From NCBI GenBank assembly GCA_024281015.1, contig JAMXLL010000356.1, forward strand, positions 1 to 36,873: a stretch of DNA of 36,873 bases, in the 5' to 3' direction. This document shows, piece by piece, positions 11,772 to 20,261 of the stretch. The translations under genes and the position numbers were made by a program. Under the pieces are notes generated by a model. That model had not been told where the DNA came from. It searched no databases and saw only the letters and a list, made by a program, of their open reading frames with translations. This DNA comes from Candidatus Binataceae bacterium (GTDB lineage: Bacteria; Desulfobacterota; Binatia; Binatales; Binataceae). The number at the start of each line of letters is the position of its first letter. The first letter of the stretch is position 1.

Positions 11772-14171
11772 TTACGCTTCGGCCTGAGGCGTCTGAACGT
11801 CACTTCCGGGAACGGCTGGTTCGGCGGCAACCTTGTAGCCGCATTCCTTGTTGGGACATTGCCAGCGCGCGCCTTCGCGTTTGGTTACTTTTTCGACCAG
11901 GTAGGCGGATCCACAATCGGGGCATGATTGCGGTACGACCCGATCCCAGCTCGCGAATTTACACTTCGGATAACGGCCACAGCCGAAGAAAATCTTGCCG
12001 CGACGGGTGCGGCGCTCCAGTATCTCGCCTTCCTTGCATTCGGGGCAGTTGACGCCGGTTTTGGTCGGTTCGGCCCTGAGCTTTTTGATGCCGTCGCATT
12101 CGGGATATCCCGAGCATCCGAGAAATTCACCGAACCGCGAGCGCTTGCGCACCATCGGCCGTCCGCATTTGTCGCATACCTCATCGCTTGGCGCCGGGGC
12201 CGCGGACTCCTGCGGAATAATGGTGCCCTGGTCGTCGCGGGTGAACTCCTTGGTGTTAGTGCATTTGGGGTAATTGGAGCAGGCCAGGAATTCGCCGTTG
12301 CGGCCCCATTTGATCACCATCGCCCCACCATCGACATCACACTTGAGCTCGGTCGGCACACCTTGCCGTTTGACAGTCGGCATCTTCTTCTTGGCCTCGC
12401 CCAGCCTTTTTTCGAACGGGCCGTAAAACCGTTTCAAGGTTTTAACCCAGTTCTCACGACCCTCCTCTACCTCATCGAGCTGTTCCTCCATTGCCGCGGT
12501 AAAGCCTATTTCGAAAATATCTGGAAAGCCCGCCAGCAAAAGCTCGCACACGACTCGGCCAAGGGAGGTGGGACGCAGGCGCTTGCTCTCGTCTTCATCA
12601 ACATAATCGCGGTTCAGAATGCTCGCCATAATCGACGCATAGGTCGATGGACGGCCGATACCTTTATCTTCGAGTTCTTTGATTAAGCTGGCCTGATTAA
12701 AACGGGGAGGAGGTTGGGTGAAATGCTGCTCGAGCCAGAAGCCAAGAGCCATCGCTGCGGCATCCGCCTTTTGGTCGGGCTTGCTGCCGTTGGCAGCTTC
12801 GACAGCTTGGGCAGCCAGACTGACGAGCCTCAGACGCTCACCCTCAGTCATCGCGGGCAACGAGCCGGCCTCGTCCTCCTCGACCTCATCCTGTCCTTCC
12901 AGGTAAACACGCATGAAGCCGTCGAACTTCATTACCTGGCCACTCGCGCGGAAAACGGCGCCATCGGCCTCGATATCCACCGACGTGCGGTCATAAACCG
13001 CCTGACTCATCTGGCTCGAGACAAAGCGGTTGAAGATTAAAGTGTAGAGCGCGAGTTCATCCTTGCCCAGGTAACGCGCGATTGAGTCGGGATCGCGCTC
13101 GACGGCAGTGGGCCGTATGGCTTCATGGGCTTCCTGGGCAGATTTGGCCGAACGATAGAAATTGGGCTTCTCAGGCAGGTAGTCCTTGCCATAGCGGCCA
13201 TCTACATATTTGCGGACCGAGGCCAGAGCGTCGTCGGATACGCGGGGCGAGTCGGTTCGCATATAGGTAATCAGGCCGATCGCGCCCTGGTCACCAAGTT
13301 CGATGCCTTCATACAGCTTCTGCGCAATTTTCATCGTGCGGGAAGGCGAGAAATATAGTTTGCGAGATGCCTCCTGTTGCAAACGCGAGGTAATGAATGG
13401 CGGAGCGGGACTACGGCGCACCTCCTTGCGTTCGATCTTGCGAATGACAAACGGTGCGTGCTGGCAGGCATTGATGATCTCATCGGCGAGCGGCTTCAGC
13501 AATTTGGTTGCTTTGTTGTCAATACGCCGGTCCTTGTAGCTGTAAAGACGTGCACGGAATTGGGGCGGATTTTGTGCGGCCAGATTCGCATCCAACGTCC
13601 AGTACTCTTCGGGCCGGAATGCCTCGCGCTGCCGCTCACGCTCTACGATTATGCGCAGCGCCACCGATTGTACCCGGCCGGCGCTAATCCCGCGCTTGAC
13701 CTTGTCCCACAGCAACGGACTGACCTGGTACCCGACCAGGCGATCGAGAACACGGCGGGCCTGTTGCGCCTCGAACAGGTTCTGGTCGAGCTGGGCCGGA
13801 TGCTCGATTGCCTGCTTAATCGCTCGTTCGGTGATTTCGTGAAGCAGTACCCTGTGAATGCCAGCCTTAAGCTTGCCGAGCCGATCGGCTATGTGCCAGG
13901 CAATGGCCTCGCCTTCGCGATCGGGGTCGGTGGCAAGATAGATGTTGTCCTTGTTTTTGGCGGCTGCCTTGATGCCTTCGACGACCTTGGCTTTGGCAGG
14001 AATGATCTGGTACTCCGGCTCGAAACCCTTCTTGATGTCGACCCCAAGCTTGCTCTTGGGCAAATCGACCACGTGGCCGACCGAGGGAGCGACCTGGAAA
14101 TCCCCACCCAGGTACCGCTTGATGGTTTTCGCCTTGGCTGGAGATTCAACGATAACGAGGTTTTTTGCCAC
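11772..14171 (-). CDS. topA: DNA topoisomerase I
   Basis: A type IA topoisomerase of 799 residues that relaxes negative supercoils by passing a strand through a transient single-strand break. The TOPRIM domain starts KNLVIVESPAKAKTI and has the metal motif DPDREGEAIAWH. The catalytic tyrosine is Tyr303 in LITYMRTDSPRVSD, close to E. coli Tyr319. The C-terminus carries four zinc-ribbon modules from about residue 600: the first keeps only three cysteines (CDVDGG, then CSNYPKC); the next two are CDKCG...CSGYPEC and CPECK...CGRYPKC; the last is CPDCG...CPNKEC. Its start lies 33 bp after dprA on the same strand, a common gene order. Confidence 0.97.
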   Translation of the reverse strand: MAKNLVIVESPAKAKTIKRYLGGDFQVAPSVGHVVDLPKSKLGVDIKKGFEPEYQIIPAKAKVVEGIKAAAKNKDNIYLATDPDREGEAIAWHIADRLGKLKAGIHRVLLHEITERAIKQAIEHPAQLDQNLFEAQQARRVLDRLVGYQVSPLLWDKVKRGISAGRVQSVALRIIVERERQREAFRPEEYWTLDANLAAQNPPQFRARLYSYKDRRIDNKATKLLKPLADEIINACQHAPFVIRKIERKEVRRSPAPPFITSRLQQEASRKLYFSPSRTMKIAQKLYEGIELGDQGAIGLITYMRTDSPRVSDDALASVRKYVDGRYGKDYLPEKPNFYRSAKSAQEAHEAIRPTAVERDPDSIARYLGKDELALYTLIFNRFVSSQMSQAVYDRTSVDIEADGAVFRASGQVMKFDGFMRVYLEGQDEVEEDEAGSLPAMTEGERLRLVSLAAQAVEAANGSKPDQKADAAAMALGFWLEQHFTQPPPRFNQASLIKELEDKGIGRPSTYASIMASILNRDYVDEDESKRLRPTSLGRVVCELLLAGFPDIFEIGFTAAMEEQLDEVEEGRENWVKTLKRFYGPFEKRLGEAKKKMPTVKRQGVPTELKCDVDGGAMVIKWGRNGEFLACSNYPKCTNTKEFTRDDQGTIIPQESAAPAPSDEVCDKCGRPMVRKRSRFGEFLGCSGYPECDGIKKLRAEPTKTGVNCPECKEGEILERRTRRGKIFFGCGRYPKCKFASWDRVVPQSCPDCGSAYLVEKVTKREGARWQCPNKECGYKVAAEPAVPGSDVQTPQAEA

Positions 14172-14204
14172 TCTTTGACTCCCACTTTTTCCGCCGCGCC
14201 GGCT

Positions 14205-15398
14205 TCAAACCGAACTAAGCGAGAAGAGCTTACCTGGGTGCTGGGTTACGATTCCCTTTAGCTCCAATTCCAAGAGCAATTTAAGCACCGTTGCTGCGGT
14301 CAGCCCTGAACCGTCGATAATCGAGTCAACATGGAGCTTATCAGCACTCTTTAAGCATTGTAATATAGTGGTAGCGTCAGCCTTTTCGATGCCGGAAAAT
14401 TGCCCATCGCGCTGGCGATTGGTAATCAACGGTTCGCTCGCGGACTGGAGGATAGGGACCTCCGCACCACAACTTGGGTCCCCGGTGGGTCGATCGGCGA
14501 CTGCCGTCCGGAGCTGGCCGACGAGCTGCGGGACCAACTCCTCGATAACGTCCTCCACGCACTCGACCAAGCGTGCACCTTCTTTCAGCAGGCGATTGCT
14601 GCCCCGGGTTTTGCCGGTCACGGGACTGCCTGGAACGGCAAACACCTGACGGTCCTGATCGAGTGCCATTCTGGCAGTAATCAGAGAACCGCTCCTTTCC
14701 GCCGCCTCCACAACCACAACGCCCAGGCACAGGCCTGAGATGAGGCGGTTGCGCGACGGAAAATTCTCCGGAATAGGCGGTGTGCCTAACGGCAGTTCAG
14801 ACATCAAACCCCCGCCGTTTTCAATCATCGCTTCGGCCAGTTTTCGATTTTCAGGCGGATAAACGATGTCAATTCCACATCCCATTACCGCTACCGTCTT
14901 GCCCCGGCCATCGAGCGCGCCCTGGTGAGCCTCGCAGTCGATTCCCCGTGCCAGGCCACTAACTACGGTAAAGCCTTTGCCTGCCAGCTCCAGTCCGAGC
15001 CGACGCGCCATACGGCGGCCTACGTCACTCGCTGCTCTGGCGCCGACGACTGCTATCAATTTGGGGTCTTCAGCAATCGTCCCGCGTAGCACGAAGTAAG
15101 GCGGTGGATCTGCAATTTGGCGCAAGTTGGCCGGATACTCGTGGTCGGTCCATCTGACCAGCCTGGCGCCGATGCGCGGCAATTCACATAGTTCTTTTTC
15201 AAGAGGCTCAAAATCAGTGAACTGGCGGACGCGTTGAGCGGTGTTACGGGGAATGCCAGCCCCAACCAGATCTGCCTCACTCGCTGCGAAAATCTGTTCG
15301 GCTGATCGAAAGCGCTCTAGCAGCAAGCGACTGATTCGGGGGCCAACCCCGCGCACCCGCCGTAAGGCGAGCCAGTACGTATCAGGCATGGAGACCAT
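14205..15398 (-). CDS. dprA: DNA-processing protein DprA (Smf)
   Basis: Loads RecA on incoming single-stranded DNA in natural transformation; also widespread in non-competent bacteria. Of 397 residues, the N-terminal SAM/helix-hairpin region is about 8-60 (RRVRGVGPRISRLLLERF). The extended Rossmann domain, about 85-300, has VVGARAASDVGRRMA, GFTVVSGLARGID, AVMGCGIDIVYPPEN and FPSRNRLISGL with the conserved R-N-R. A C-terminal winged helix (DprA_WH) covers about 335-395. The ATG at 15398 has GGAG 9 bases upstream; ATG 15389 is an alternative giving MPDTYW. It probably forms an operon with topA. No other competence genes are in the window, so a transformation role is inference from the family. 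Confidence 0.95.
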   Translation of the reverse strand: MVSMPDTYWLALRRVRGVGPRISRLLLERFRSAEQIFAASEADLVGAGIPRNTAQRVRQFTDFEPLEKELCELPRIGARLVRWTDHEYPANLRQIADPPPYFVLRGTIAEDPKLIAVVGARAASDVGRRMARRLGLELAGKGFTVVSGLARGIDCEAHQGALDGRGKTVAVMGCGIDIVYPPENRKLAEAMIENGGGLMSELPLGTPPIPENFPSRNRLISGLCLGVVVVEAAERSGSLITARMALDQDRQVFAVPGSPVTGKTRGSNRLLKEGARLVECVEDVIEELVPQLVGQLRTAVADRPTGDPSCGAEVPILQSASEPLITNRQRDGQFSGIEKADATTILQCLKSADKLHVDSIIDGSGLTAATVLKLLLELELKGIVTQHPGKLFSLSSV

Positions 15399-15775
15399 GC
15401 TATACAGCTCCGGTATCAGCGCCTCGCAAACCGGGCAGCCTTCCCCGATCCAGAGTTCATAGTTCTATGCCGAACTCTCGAAGCTTCAGTTATGATGAAG
15501 CTGAGGCTCCGCGATCCTCCATGGCCCAAAACCCTTATGCTGCTGACTTGGGTTATGCAACCTCTTATGTTTCGAGCGGTATGATAGGGGTGTGATTTGG
15601 CGAGAATTCGTAGTGGATAAGGAGTCAGAGAGCCAGGACTTCGATGTTGACCCGCCCAACTGGATCAAATAGTTAAACTAAAACCGCGTTGTTAGCTGAC
15701 CATTCATCGAGCTTTGCGTCGAAGCAGAATACAATCGAGAGAACAGCCGCCTGGCGGTGGGGAGAGCGTATATCA
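15399..15775. other. Gap between dprA and the ferritin-like gene
   Basis: This 377-bp stretch separates two divergent genes and must hold both promoters. I see a 7-bp inverted repeat AGCTTCA/TGAAGCT (15482-15488 and 15496-15502, 7-base loop), a TATGAT box at 15580-15585 with no convincing -35, and a 26-codon frame listed separately. It is slightly AT-richer than its flanks. No RNA gene is recognisable. Confidence 0.5.
15592..15672 (+). CDS. Possible 26-residue small protein
   Basis: A GTG-started frame gives a very acidic peptide that ends DFDVDPPNWIK and stops at TAG 15670. The frame is open back to 15547. AGGGG lies too close to the GTG to be a good ribosome site; a second GTG at 15613 lacks one too. 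The even acid/hydrophobic composition is the only reason to list it. It may be chance. Confidence 0.2.
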   Translation: MIWREFVVDKESESQDFDVDPPNWIK

Positions 15776-16336
15776 ATGGACCTGAGCGCATTGTCGCCCA
15801 GTGAGAAGCAAATCCTGATTTTCAGCTTTTATCGCGATGCTGAATTGCGTGGTGCTCGTTTGCTGTTCAACATGTTTGGCCATCTACAGGATGCCGATTC
15901 ACAGCTAAAGCTATCAAAACATCTCGCCGACGAAACTCGCCATGCATGGCTGTGGACGCGGCGCATTGCGGATCTTGGCGGCGCTCCGCTGATGCTAGCC
16001 GATGGCTACCAGCGCAGACTTGGTTCCCGATTGGGCATTGCCAAAGGGATTGTCGAGCTGCTCGGTCTGACGGTCGTGGTCGAGGAAAGGGCCCAGAGTC
16101 GCTACATGGCGCACGCTGCGCTACCCAATGTCGATCAAGACACGCGCGAGGTGCTGAAAGCGGTCACCGAAGACGAGACCTGGCATCTGTCATGGATCGA
16201 AAAGAAGATGCGAGAGATTGCTCGAGAGAACGGACGCGAGGCGGAAGCCGACGACATTCTTACCCGCTACCGCGAGATTGACCGCGAGGTTTACGCGACG
16301 CTCGCCGCAGACGAAGCAGCTTTGATGCGCGCCTGA
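15776..16336 (+). CDS. Ferritin-like diiron protein
   Basis: A 186-residue four-helix protein. I chose ATG 15776 because GGGGAGAG sits about 10 bases upstream and the 29 extra codons of a longer frame look non-coding. A full set of diiron ligands can be placed: Glu23 in helix A (YRDAELRGA), Glu53 and His56 in helix B (ADETRHAW), Glu103 or Glu104 in helix C (VVVEERAQSRY), and Glu134 with His137 in helix D (EDETWHLSW). This is the E, ExxH, E, ExxH pattern of ferritin-like oxidases and hydroxylases (MiaE, rubrerythrin, COQ7 types). Which of these activities it has cannot be told. Its stop lies 3 bp from the stop of convergent pyrF. Confidence 0.8.
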   Translation: MDLSALSPSEKQILIFSFYRDAELRGARLLFNMFGHLQDADSQLKLSKHLADETRHAWLWTRRIADLGGAPLMLADGYQRRLGSRLGIAKGIVELLGLTVVVEERAQSRYMAHAALPNVDQDTREVLKAVTEDETWHLSWIEKKMREIARENGREAEADDILTRYREIDREVYATLAADEAALMRA

Positions 16337-16339
16337 TCC

Positions 16340-17194
16340 TCAGCTCACTGCGCGAACTTGGTTTAATTCTATTCGCATAGCCTCAGCAGCGGCCGCCGCT
16401 GCTGCTGGCGGGTTGCTCCCCGCTTTCCCTCGATACGCGTAGAGTATGCTACGGCTCGCATTGACAATAACGCCGCTTCCGTCGCCACGCGCCGCCGTTA
16501 CTGCATCGATGGCACTGGCACCTTGGGCGCCATACCCCGGCACAAGGATCAAGTTGCTCGGCAACAGCTCGCGGGCGCGCCGCGCGTGCTCCGGGTAAGT
16601 AGCGCCAATTACGGCACCGATTGCCGAGAGTCCGCACTCGCCGAGAAAGTCGCTACCAATGCCGTGAATTCGACGGGCAACGCATTCCCAGAGCGGTCCT
16701 TGTGGCGTCGCGAGGTCCTGGAATTCGCCGGAGCTGGGATTTGACGTCTTGACGAGGGCGAAAATTCCCTTGCCCTGCGGAACCAAGCGCACAAAAGGCA
16801 TGATCGCGTCACTGCCGAGGTAAGGGTTTACCGTTACCGCATCACAGCCGAAATCGCCGTCGCCCAGAAAAGCTGTCGCATAAGCCGCTGAGGTCGGGCC
16901 GATATCACCCCTCTTGGCATCCGCGATTGTGAGCAGCTCCAATTTGCGGGCGAGCCTCAAGATGCCTGCGAACGCACGCATCCCTTCGACACCCCTTGCT
17001 TCGAAGAATGCGAGTTGCGGCTTGATTGCGATTATGGAAGCTGCGCAAGCCTCGACCATCTCACAACAGAAGCGCTCGAGCGTATAGCCAGTTGGCAAAC
17101 CCGGTTCCTTGCCGTCGAGGTGCGGATCCACACCGAGTATCACGATACTGTCCTTCTTGCGCTGCATTTCGAGCACTCGATCGGCGAAATTCAT
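16340..17194 (-). CDS. pyrF: Orotidine 5'-phosphate decarboxylase (type 2, long form)
   Basis: Last step of de novo UMP synthesis: decarboxylation of OMP to UMP in the cytoplasm. At 284 residues it is the longer form, found in mycobacteria, myxobacteria and others, rather than the roughly 235-residue E. coli type. It begins with the GVDPHLDGKEPGLP strand. The catalytic charge network is ADAKRGDIG (Asp92, Lys94, Asp97), followed by AVTVNPYLGSDAIMPF, FALVKTSNPSSGEFQ and the phosphate-binding LVPGYGAQGASA. An alanine-rich run near residue 265 is written with GCC/GCT codons that form a hairpin in DNA (16384-16404). The gene stands alone, convergent with the ferritin-like gene. Confidence 0.96.
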   Translation of the reverse strand: MNFADRVLEMQRKKDSIVILGVDPHLDGKEPGLPTGYTLERFCCEMVEACAASIIAIKPQLAFFEARGVEGMRAFAGILRLARKLELLTIADAKRGDIGPTSAAYATAFLGDGDFGCDAVTVNPYLGSDAIMPFVRLVPQGKGIFALVKTSNPSSGEFQDLATPQGPLWECVARRIHGIGSDFLGECGLSAIGAVIGATYPEHARRARELLPSNLILVPGYGAQGASAIDAVTAARGDGSGVIVNASRSILYAYRGKAGSNPPAAAAAAAEAMRIELNQVRAVS

Positions 17195-17406
17195 CTTTTT
17201 CTTCGATCCGATTGTGACCCGTGGCTGTTTCGCATTAGAGGAAACTCGCGTATCGTTTTCCCGGATCGCTTGGCGGGGCCGAGGAGCGGCAAGCCCCGCG
17301 ACATCTCATGAAATCATCGACTACGTTGATTTGCAATTTGACAGTATAGCTGGCGGGGTTGGAGTAGATTGCTCCGATGCCGCAGCATCGTTAGGCTGTA
17401 AGCGCT

Positions 17407-17898
17407 TTGAAACGTTACACACTTGTTTCCGGTCTCGTGATGGGACTCCTGGCACTGGTTCGAGTCGCTCCAGCGCACAGTGCTGATTCCGGCAAAATCG
17501 ACCTTGCGGTGGAGTGTCATTGCTCGGACACTGTGGGTCAGCAATTGTGCACAGAATTCAAAACTCAGGCCGCGGCCTCACCCGGCTACCATTTGAGCGA
17601 AGGTAACACCGGATATGGAATTGGTCTCCATTTCTCATGTGTTGACCTCTGGGCCGGCTTGGAGAATCGACTCGCGGGGCAGATGTCAGCAGTATCCGTC
17701 GCGTTCACAATCTACTCTGACAAACTGCCCGGCGAGATATATGAGGACTCATCAGTTTTCCGCGTCGGCAAGGATGCCACGGGCGAAATGTCACGTAAGA
17801 TCATCGCAGCAATTGGGCAATTGGTGAACGCCAACCAAACCCTGTTCCAGCATTTGCGCCAAGCCGAGCAGAAGCCGTCCCCCTCACCATCACCATAG
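17407..17898 (+). CDS. Small secreted cysteine-containing protein, function unknown
   Basis: The 163-residue product begins at TTG 17407 (MKRYTLVSGLVMGLLALV), a clear signal peptide with basic n-region and hydrophobic core; cleavage is likely after AHSA around residue 26. The mature part has four cysteines (37, 39 and 48 in VECHCSDTVGQQLC, and 78 in HFSCVDLW), which fits two disulfides in the periplasm. It ends in a serine-proline tail (PSPSPSP). A TTGACA at 17338 lies upstream but no matching -10 is seen at the right spacing. I do not recognise the family. Start choice is moderately sure, because only the TTG keeps the lysine and arginine before the hydrophobic core. Confidence 0.7.
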   Translation: MKRYTLVSGLVMGLLALVRVAPAHSADSGKIDLAVECHCSDTVGQQLCTEFKTQAAASPGYHLSEGNTGYGIGLHFSCVDLWAGLENRLAGQMSAVSVAFTIYSDKLPGEIYEDSSVFRVGKDATGEMSRKIIAAIGQLVNANQTLFQHLRQAEQKPSPSPSP

Positions 17899-17970
17899 TT
17901 TTGGACAGGTTCGTTTGGGAATGTTTCGCTTCCCTCGAAGAACAGGCCGAGGGATTACGACTGAAGGTAC

Positions 17971-19734
17971 ATGACGATGACAATGGCGCATCGGCGGGCC
18001 ACGCGGCCCTTACTCAATGAAGAGGTCTCACCGAGCGAGGCGATTGTCCGGGTACTGGAACAAGCCGGCATAAATCTGGTCTTCGGGATGCCTGGCGGCA
18101 ACATGGGTGCGGTCTTCAACGCCCTTTATGACCATCGGGAGACGGTGCGAAGCGTACTGGTTCGAGAGGAAGCCCGGGCTGGGGTTATGGCCGAGGTTTA
18201 CGGCAAATTGACCGGCAGACCCGGAGTGGTAATCGCGCAGGGGGCGTTTCTCGCCAACGTCACGCTTGGCGCGATTGAAGGTTATCTGTCCAGCTCGCCA
18301 ATGCTGCTGATGGGCGACCTGAGCGACCATTCACCATACTCGGCTCATTCGCCATATCAATCCGGGGCGGGTGAATATGGCACCTGGGACGCCAAGCAAC
18401 TCTTCGCGGCAATCACCAAACAGACCATGGTCGCGTACAACGGCGCTCATGCGGTGCAGTGCACCGAACTGGCTATCAAACATGCGCTCAGTGGGCAACG
18501 CGGTCCCGTTGCGGTGCTTTACCACAGCCAATCGTTGCGAGGACGCGTCGGTCCGGAGACGCGCCCGACGCTTTACGGGCTGGATTCATATCTGCCGCCT
18601 ACCACGTCACAGGCCGATGAGGGCGCGGTAAGCGAGGCTGCACGGGTGCTGGCCGGAGCCGAACGGCCTGTACTAATTGCCGGTAACGGGGTTCGCATCA
18701 GTCAGGCGTATGACGAACTGGCCAATCTGGCGATAAATTTGGGTGCAGGAGTGTCAACGACCGCGGGAGGAAAGGGGACGTTCCCCGAAACTCACGAGCT
18801 GGCCTTGGGGGTTTGTGGCAACTTCGGAACCACATTGGCCAACGCTGAAATCGCAGCCGCCGACGTAATCTTCGCCGTCGGCACCAAGCTCGGGGTTAGC
18901 GATTTCGCCAATCAGAATCCGAAGCTGATTGATCCACGCAGGCAGATCCTGATCCAACTTGATATTGAACCACGCAACGCCTCCTGGACTTTCCCGGCCG
19001 AAATCGTGTTGATCGGCGATGCCAAAGTGGCGCTGAGGCAGTTGATGGTCTCGGTTTCAGGCCAAGGCGGGTCTCCGCCTCAAAGAGTTGCGGCCGCGCG
19101 GCTGCGGCTGCAAAACTCGCGGCGCGAGTATGGATTCTTCGACGCTCCCGAATTGCGCTCCGAGGAGACTCCGATTCTGCCACAACGTGCTATCAGCGAG
19201 ATTCAACGGTGCGTACCCAACGACGCGATCATCACCTGCGATGCGGGTGAGAACCGGATCTTCATGACGCATTATTTTCAAACCAAGGGGTCCGGGACTT
19301 TTTTGCAGCCAAGCGGCGTGGGTGGCATGGGTTACGCCATTCCGGCAGCGATGGCCGCCAAGTTGGTTCATCGCGAGCGGAAGGTGATAGCTGTATGCGG
19401 TGACGGTGGCTTTGCCATCGGCATGAACGGACTGATGACGGCAGTGGCCGAGGACATTCCGATAACAGTCGTGGTCTTTAATAATGGCGCCCTGGGATGG
19501 GTCAAGCATGGCCAGGGGGACCGCAACATCGCTTGCGACCTCTCGAACTTCGATCATGCAGCTATCGCGCGCAGTATGGGATGCGACGGGATACGGGTCG
19601 AAGAACCCTCCGCAATGGGCGCGGCGCTAAGGCAAGCAATGGCGAGCGACAAACCTTCGGTCTTAGACGTCGATACGTCGCTTAAAGAGACCTACCGGCG
19701 GGTGACCTCGCCGCTGGCGATCGAACGCACATGA
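17971..19734 (+). CDS. Thiamine-diphosphate enzyme, acetolactate synthase-like
   Basis: A 587-residue member of the ThDP-dependent family of acetolactate synthase, benzoylformate decarboxylase and related lyases. The PYR domain is at about 20-190 with the probable catalytic Glu67 in VREEARAGVMAEVYGK. A central Rossmann domain is at about 215-350 (RPVLIAGNGVRISQA). The PP domain has the GDG...NN cofactor motif starting at GDGG 477-480 and ending FNNGALGW. Compared with true IlvB the glutamate context is REEA rather than RHEQ, and the GPGATN region is AQGAFLANV; no small subunit lies nearby. It is therefore probably not the biosynthetic enzyme; substrate unknown. The ATG has AAGG 5 bases upstream; two further in-frame ATGs follow within five codons. 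Confidence 0.85.
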   Translation: MTMTMAHRRATRPLLNEEVSPSEAIVRVLEQAGINLVFGMPGGNMGAVFNALYDHRETVRSVLVREEARAGVMAEVYGKLTGRPGVVIAQGAFLANVTLGAIEGYLSSSPMLLMGDLSDHSPYSAHSPYQSGAGEYGTWDAKQLFAAITKQTMVAYNGAHAVQCTELAIKHALSGQRGPVAVLYHSQSLRGRVGPETRPTLYGLDSYLPPTTSQADEGAVSEAARVLAGAERPVLIAGNGVRISQAYDELANLAINLGAGVSTTAGGKGTFPETHELALGVCGNFGTTLANAEIAAADVIFAVGTKLGVSDFANQNPKLIDPRRQILIQLDIEPRNASWTFPAEIVLIGDAKVALRQLMVSVSGQGGSPPQRVAAARLRLQNSRREYGFFDAPELRSEETPILPQRAISEIQRCVPNDAIITCDAGENRIFMTHYFQTKGSGTFLQPSGVGGMGYAIPAAMAAKLVHRERKVIAVCGDGGFAIGMNGLMTAVAEDIPITVVVFNNGALGWVKHGQGDRNIACDLSNFDHAAIARSMGCDGIRVEEPSAMGAALRQAMASDKPSVLDVDTSLKETYRRVTSPLAIERT

Positions 19735-19782
19735 AAGCCCAGGGCCGCATGCAATCTGCAATCATTGGCAACGAGCCCTAAG

Positions 19783-20199
19783 ATGCAAACTCTTAAGTAT
19801 GTCGCAGGCGCGGTCATCGTAATGCTCCTCGCTGTGAATGGCGGCGCGCAAGGGCCGCAGGGTATTACCGCCGACGCAGACCTAGAAGCGGCCAGACAAG
19901 TCAGGGACTATTACGCTGATTGGCTTTCTTCGATTCCCGGGGTCTCCGCGGTGCGAGCAGCAAACAACCAGCGGGGTGAACCAGAGATAGTTGTGGACGT
20001 CAGCCAGAGAACCCCCCAAATCAAGCAAATCCCCGACAAACTTAATGGGATTCCGGTCGTCGTCGAATCGCTGCCACAGGCCGAAGGGGAACAATTGTAC
20101 TCCCAGCCGGCGAACATTCGCGGTTACCTGCCAACCCCAACTCCGGAAGCCGAAATCAAACCGGTACCGACTCCGGCTGGCAATACCGGTTGGCAATAA
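19783..20199 (+). CDS. Small secreted protein, function unknown
   Basis: A 138-residue protein from ATG 19783, 48 bp after the ThDP enzyme on the same strand. The N-terminus (MQTLKYVAGAVIVMLLAV, then GGAQG) is a signal peptide with cleavage near residue 21. A compact domain follows with SSIPGVSAVRAANNQ, EPEIVVDVS and KLNGIPVVVESLP. This strand-helix-strand pattern (PGV..V, I.V.V, L.GIPV.V) resembles the small module at the N-terminus of some secreted trypsin-like proteins, a likeness drawn from memory only. It ends in a proline-threonine tail (PTPTPEAEIKPVPTP). A longer frame from TTG 19765 is possible. It may share a transcript with the ThDP gene. Confidence 0.7.
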   Translation: MQTLKYVAGAVIVMLLAVNGGAQGPQGITADADLEAARQVRDYYADWLSSIPGVSAVRAANNQRGEPEIVVDVSQRTPQIKQIPDKLNGIPVVVESLPQAEGEQLYSQPANIRGYLPTPTPEAEIKPVPTPAGNTGWQ

Positions 20200-20261
20200 A
20201 TTCTGGCCGACCCCGGTCAGTCAAGAGAACCAACTCCGTAATCGCGGGGAAGCTTTCACCT

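Noticed and set aside
13377-14261. A 294-codon plus-strand frame opposite topA
   Set aside because: Antisense to the conserved TOPRIM region of topA and without domain resemblance.
16384-16404. 9-bp hairpin with a 3-base loop near the 3' end of pyrF as terminator
   Set aside because: It is fully explained by the alanine codon run of pyrF and has no T run on either strand.
17338-17370. TTGACA as promoter of the secreted protein at 17407
   Set aside because: The nearest fair -10 (TAGATT) is 21 bp away, too far for a normal sigma70 promoter.
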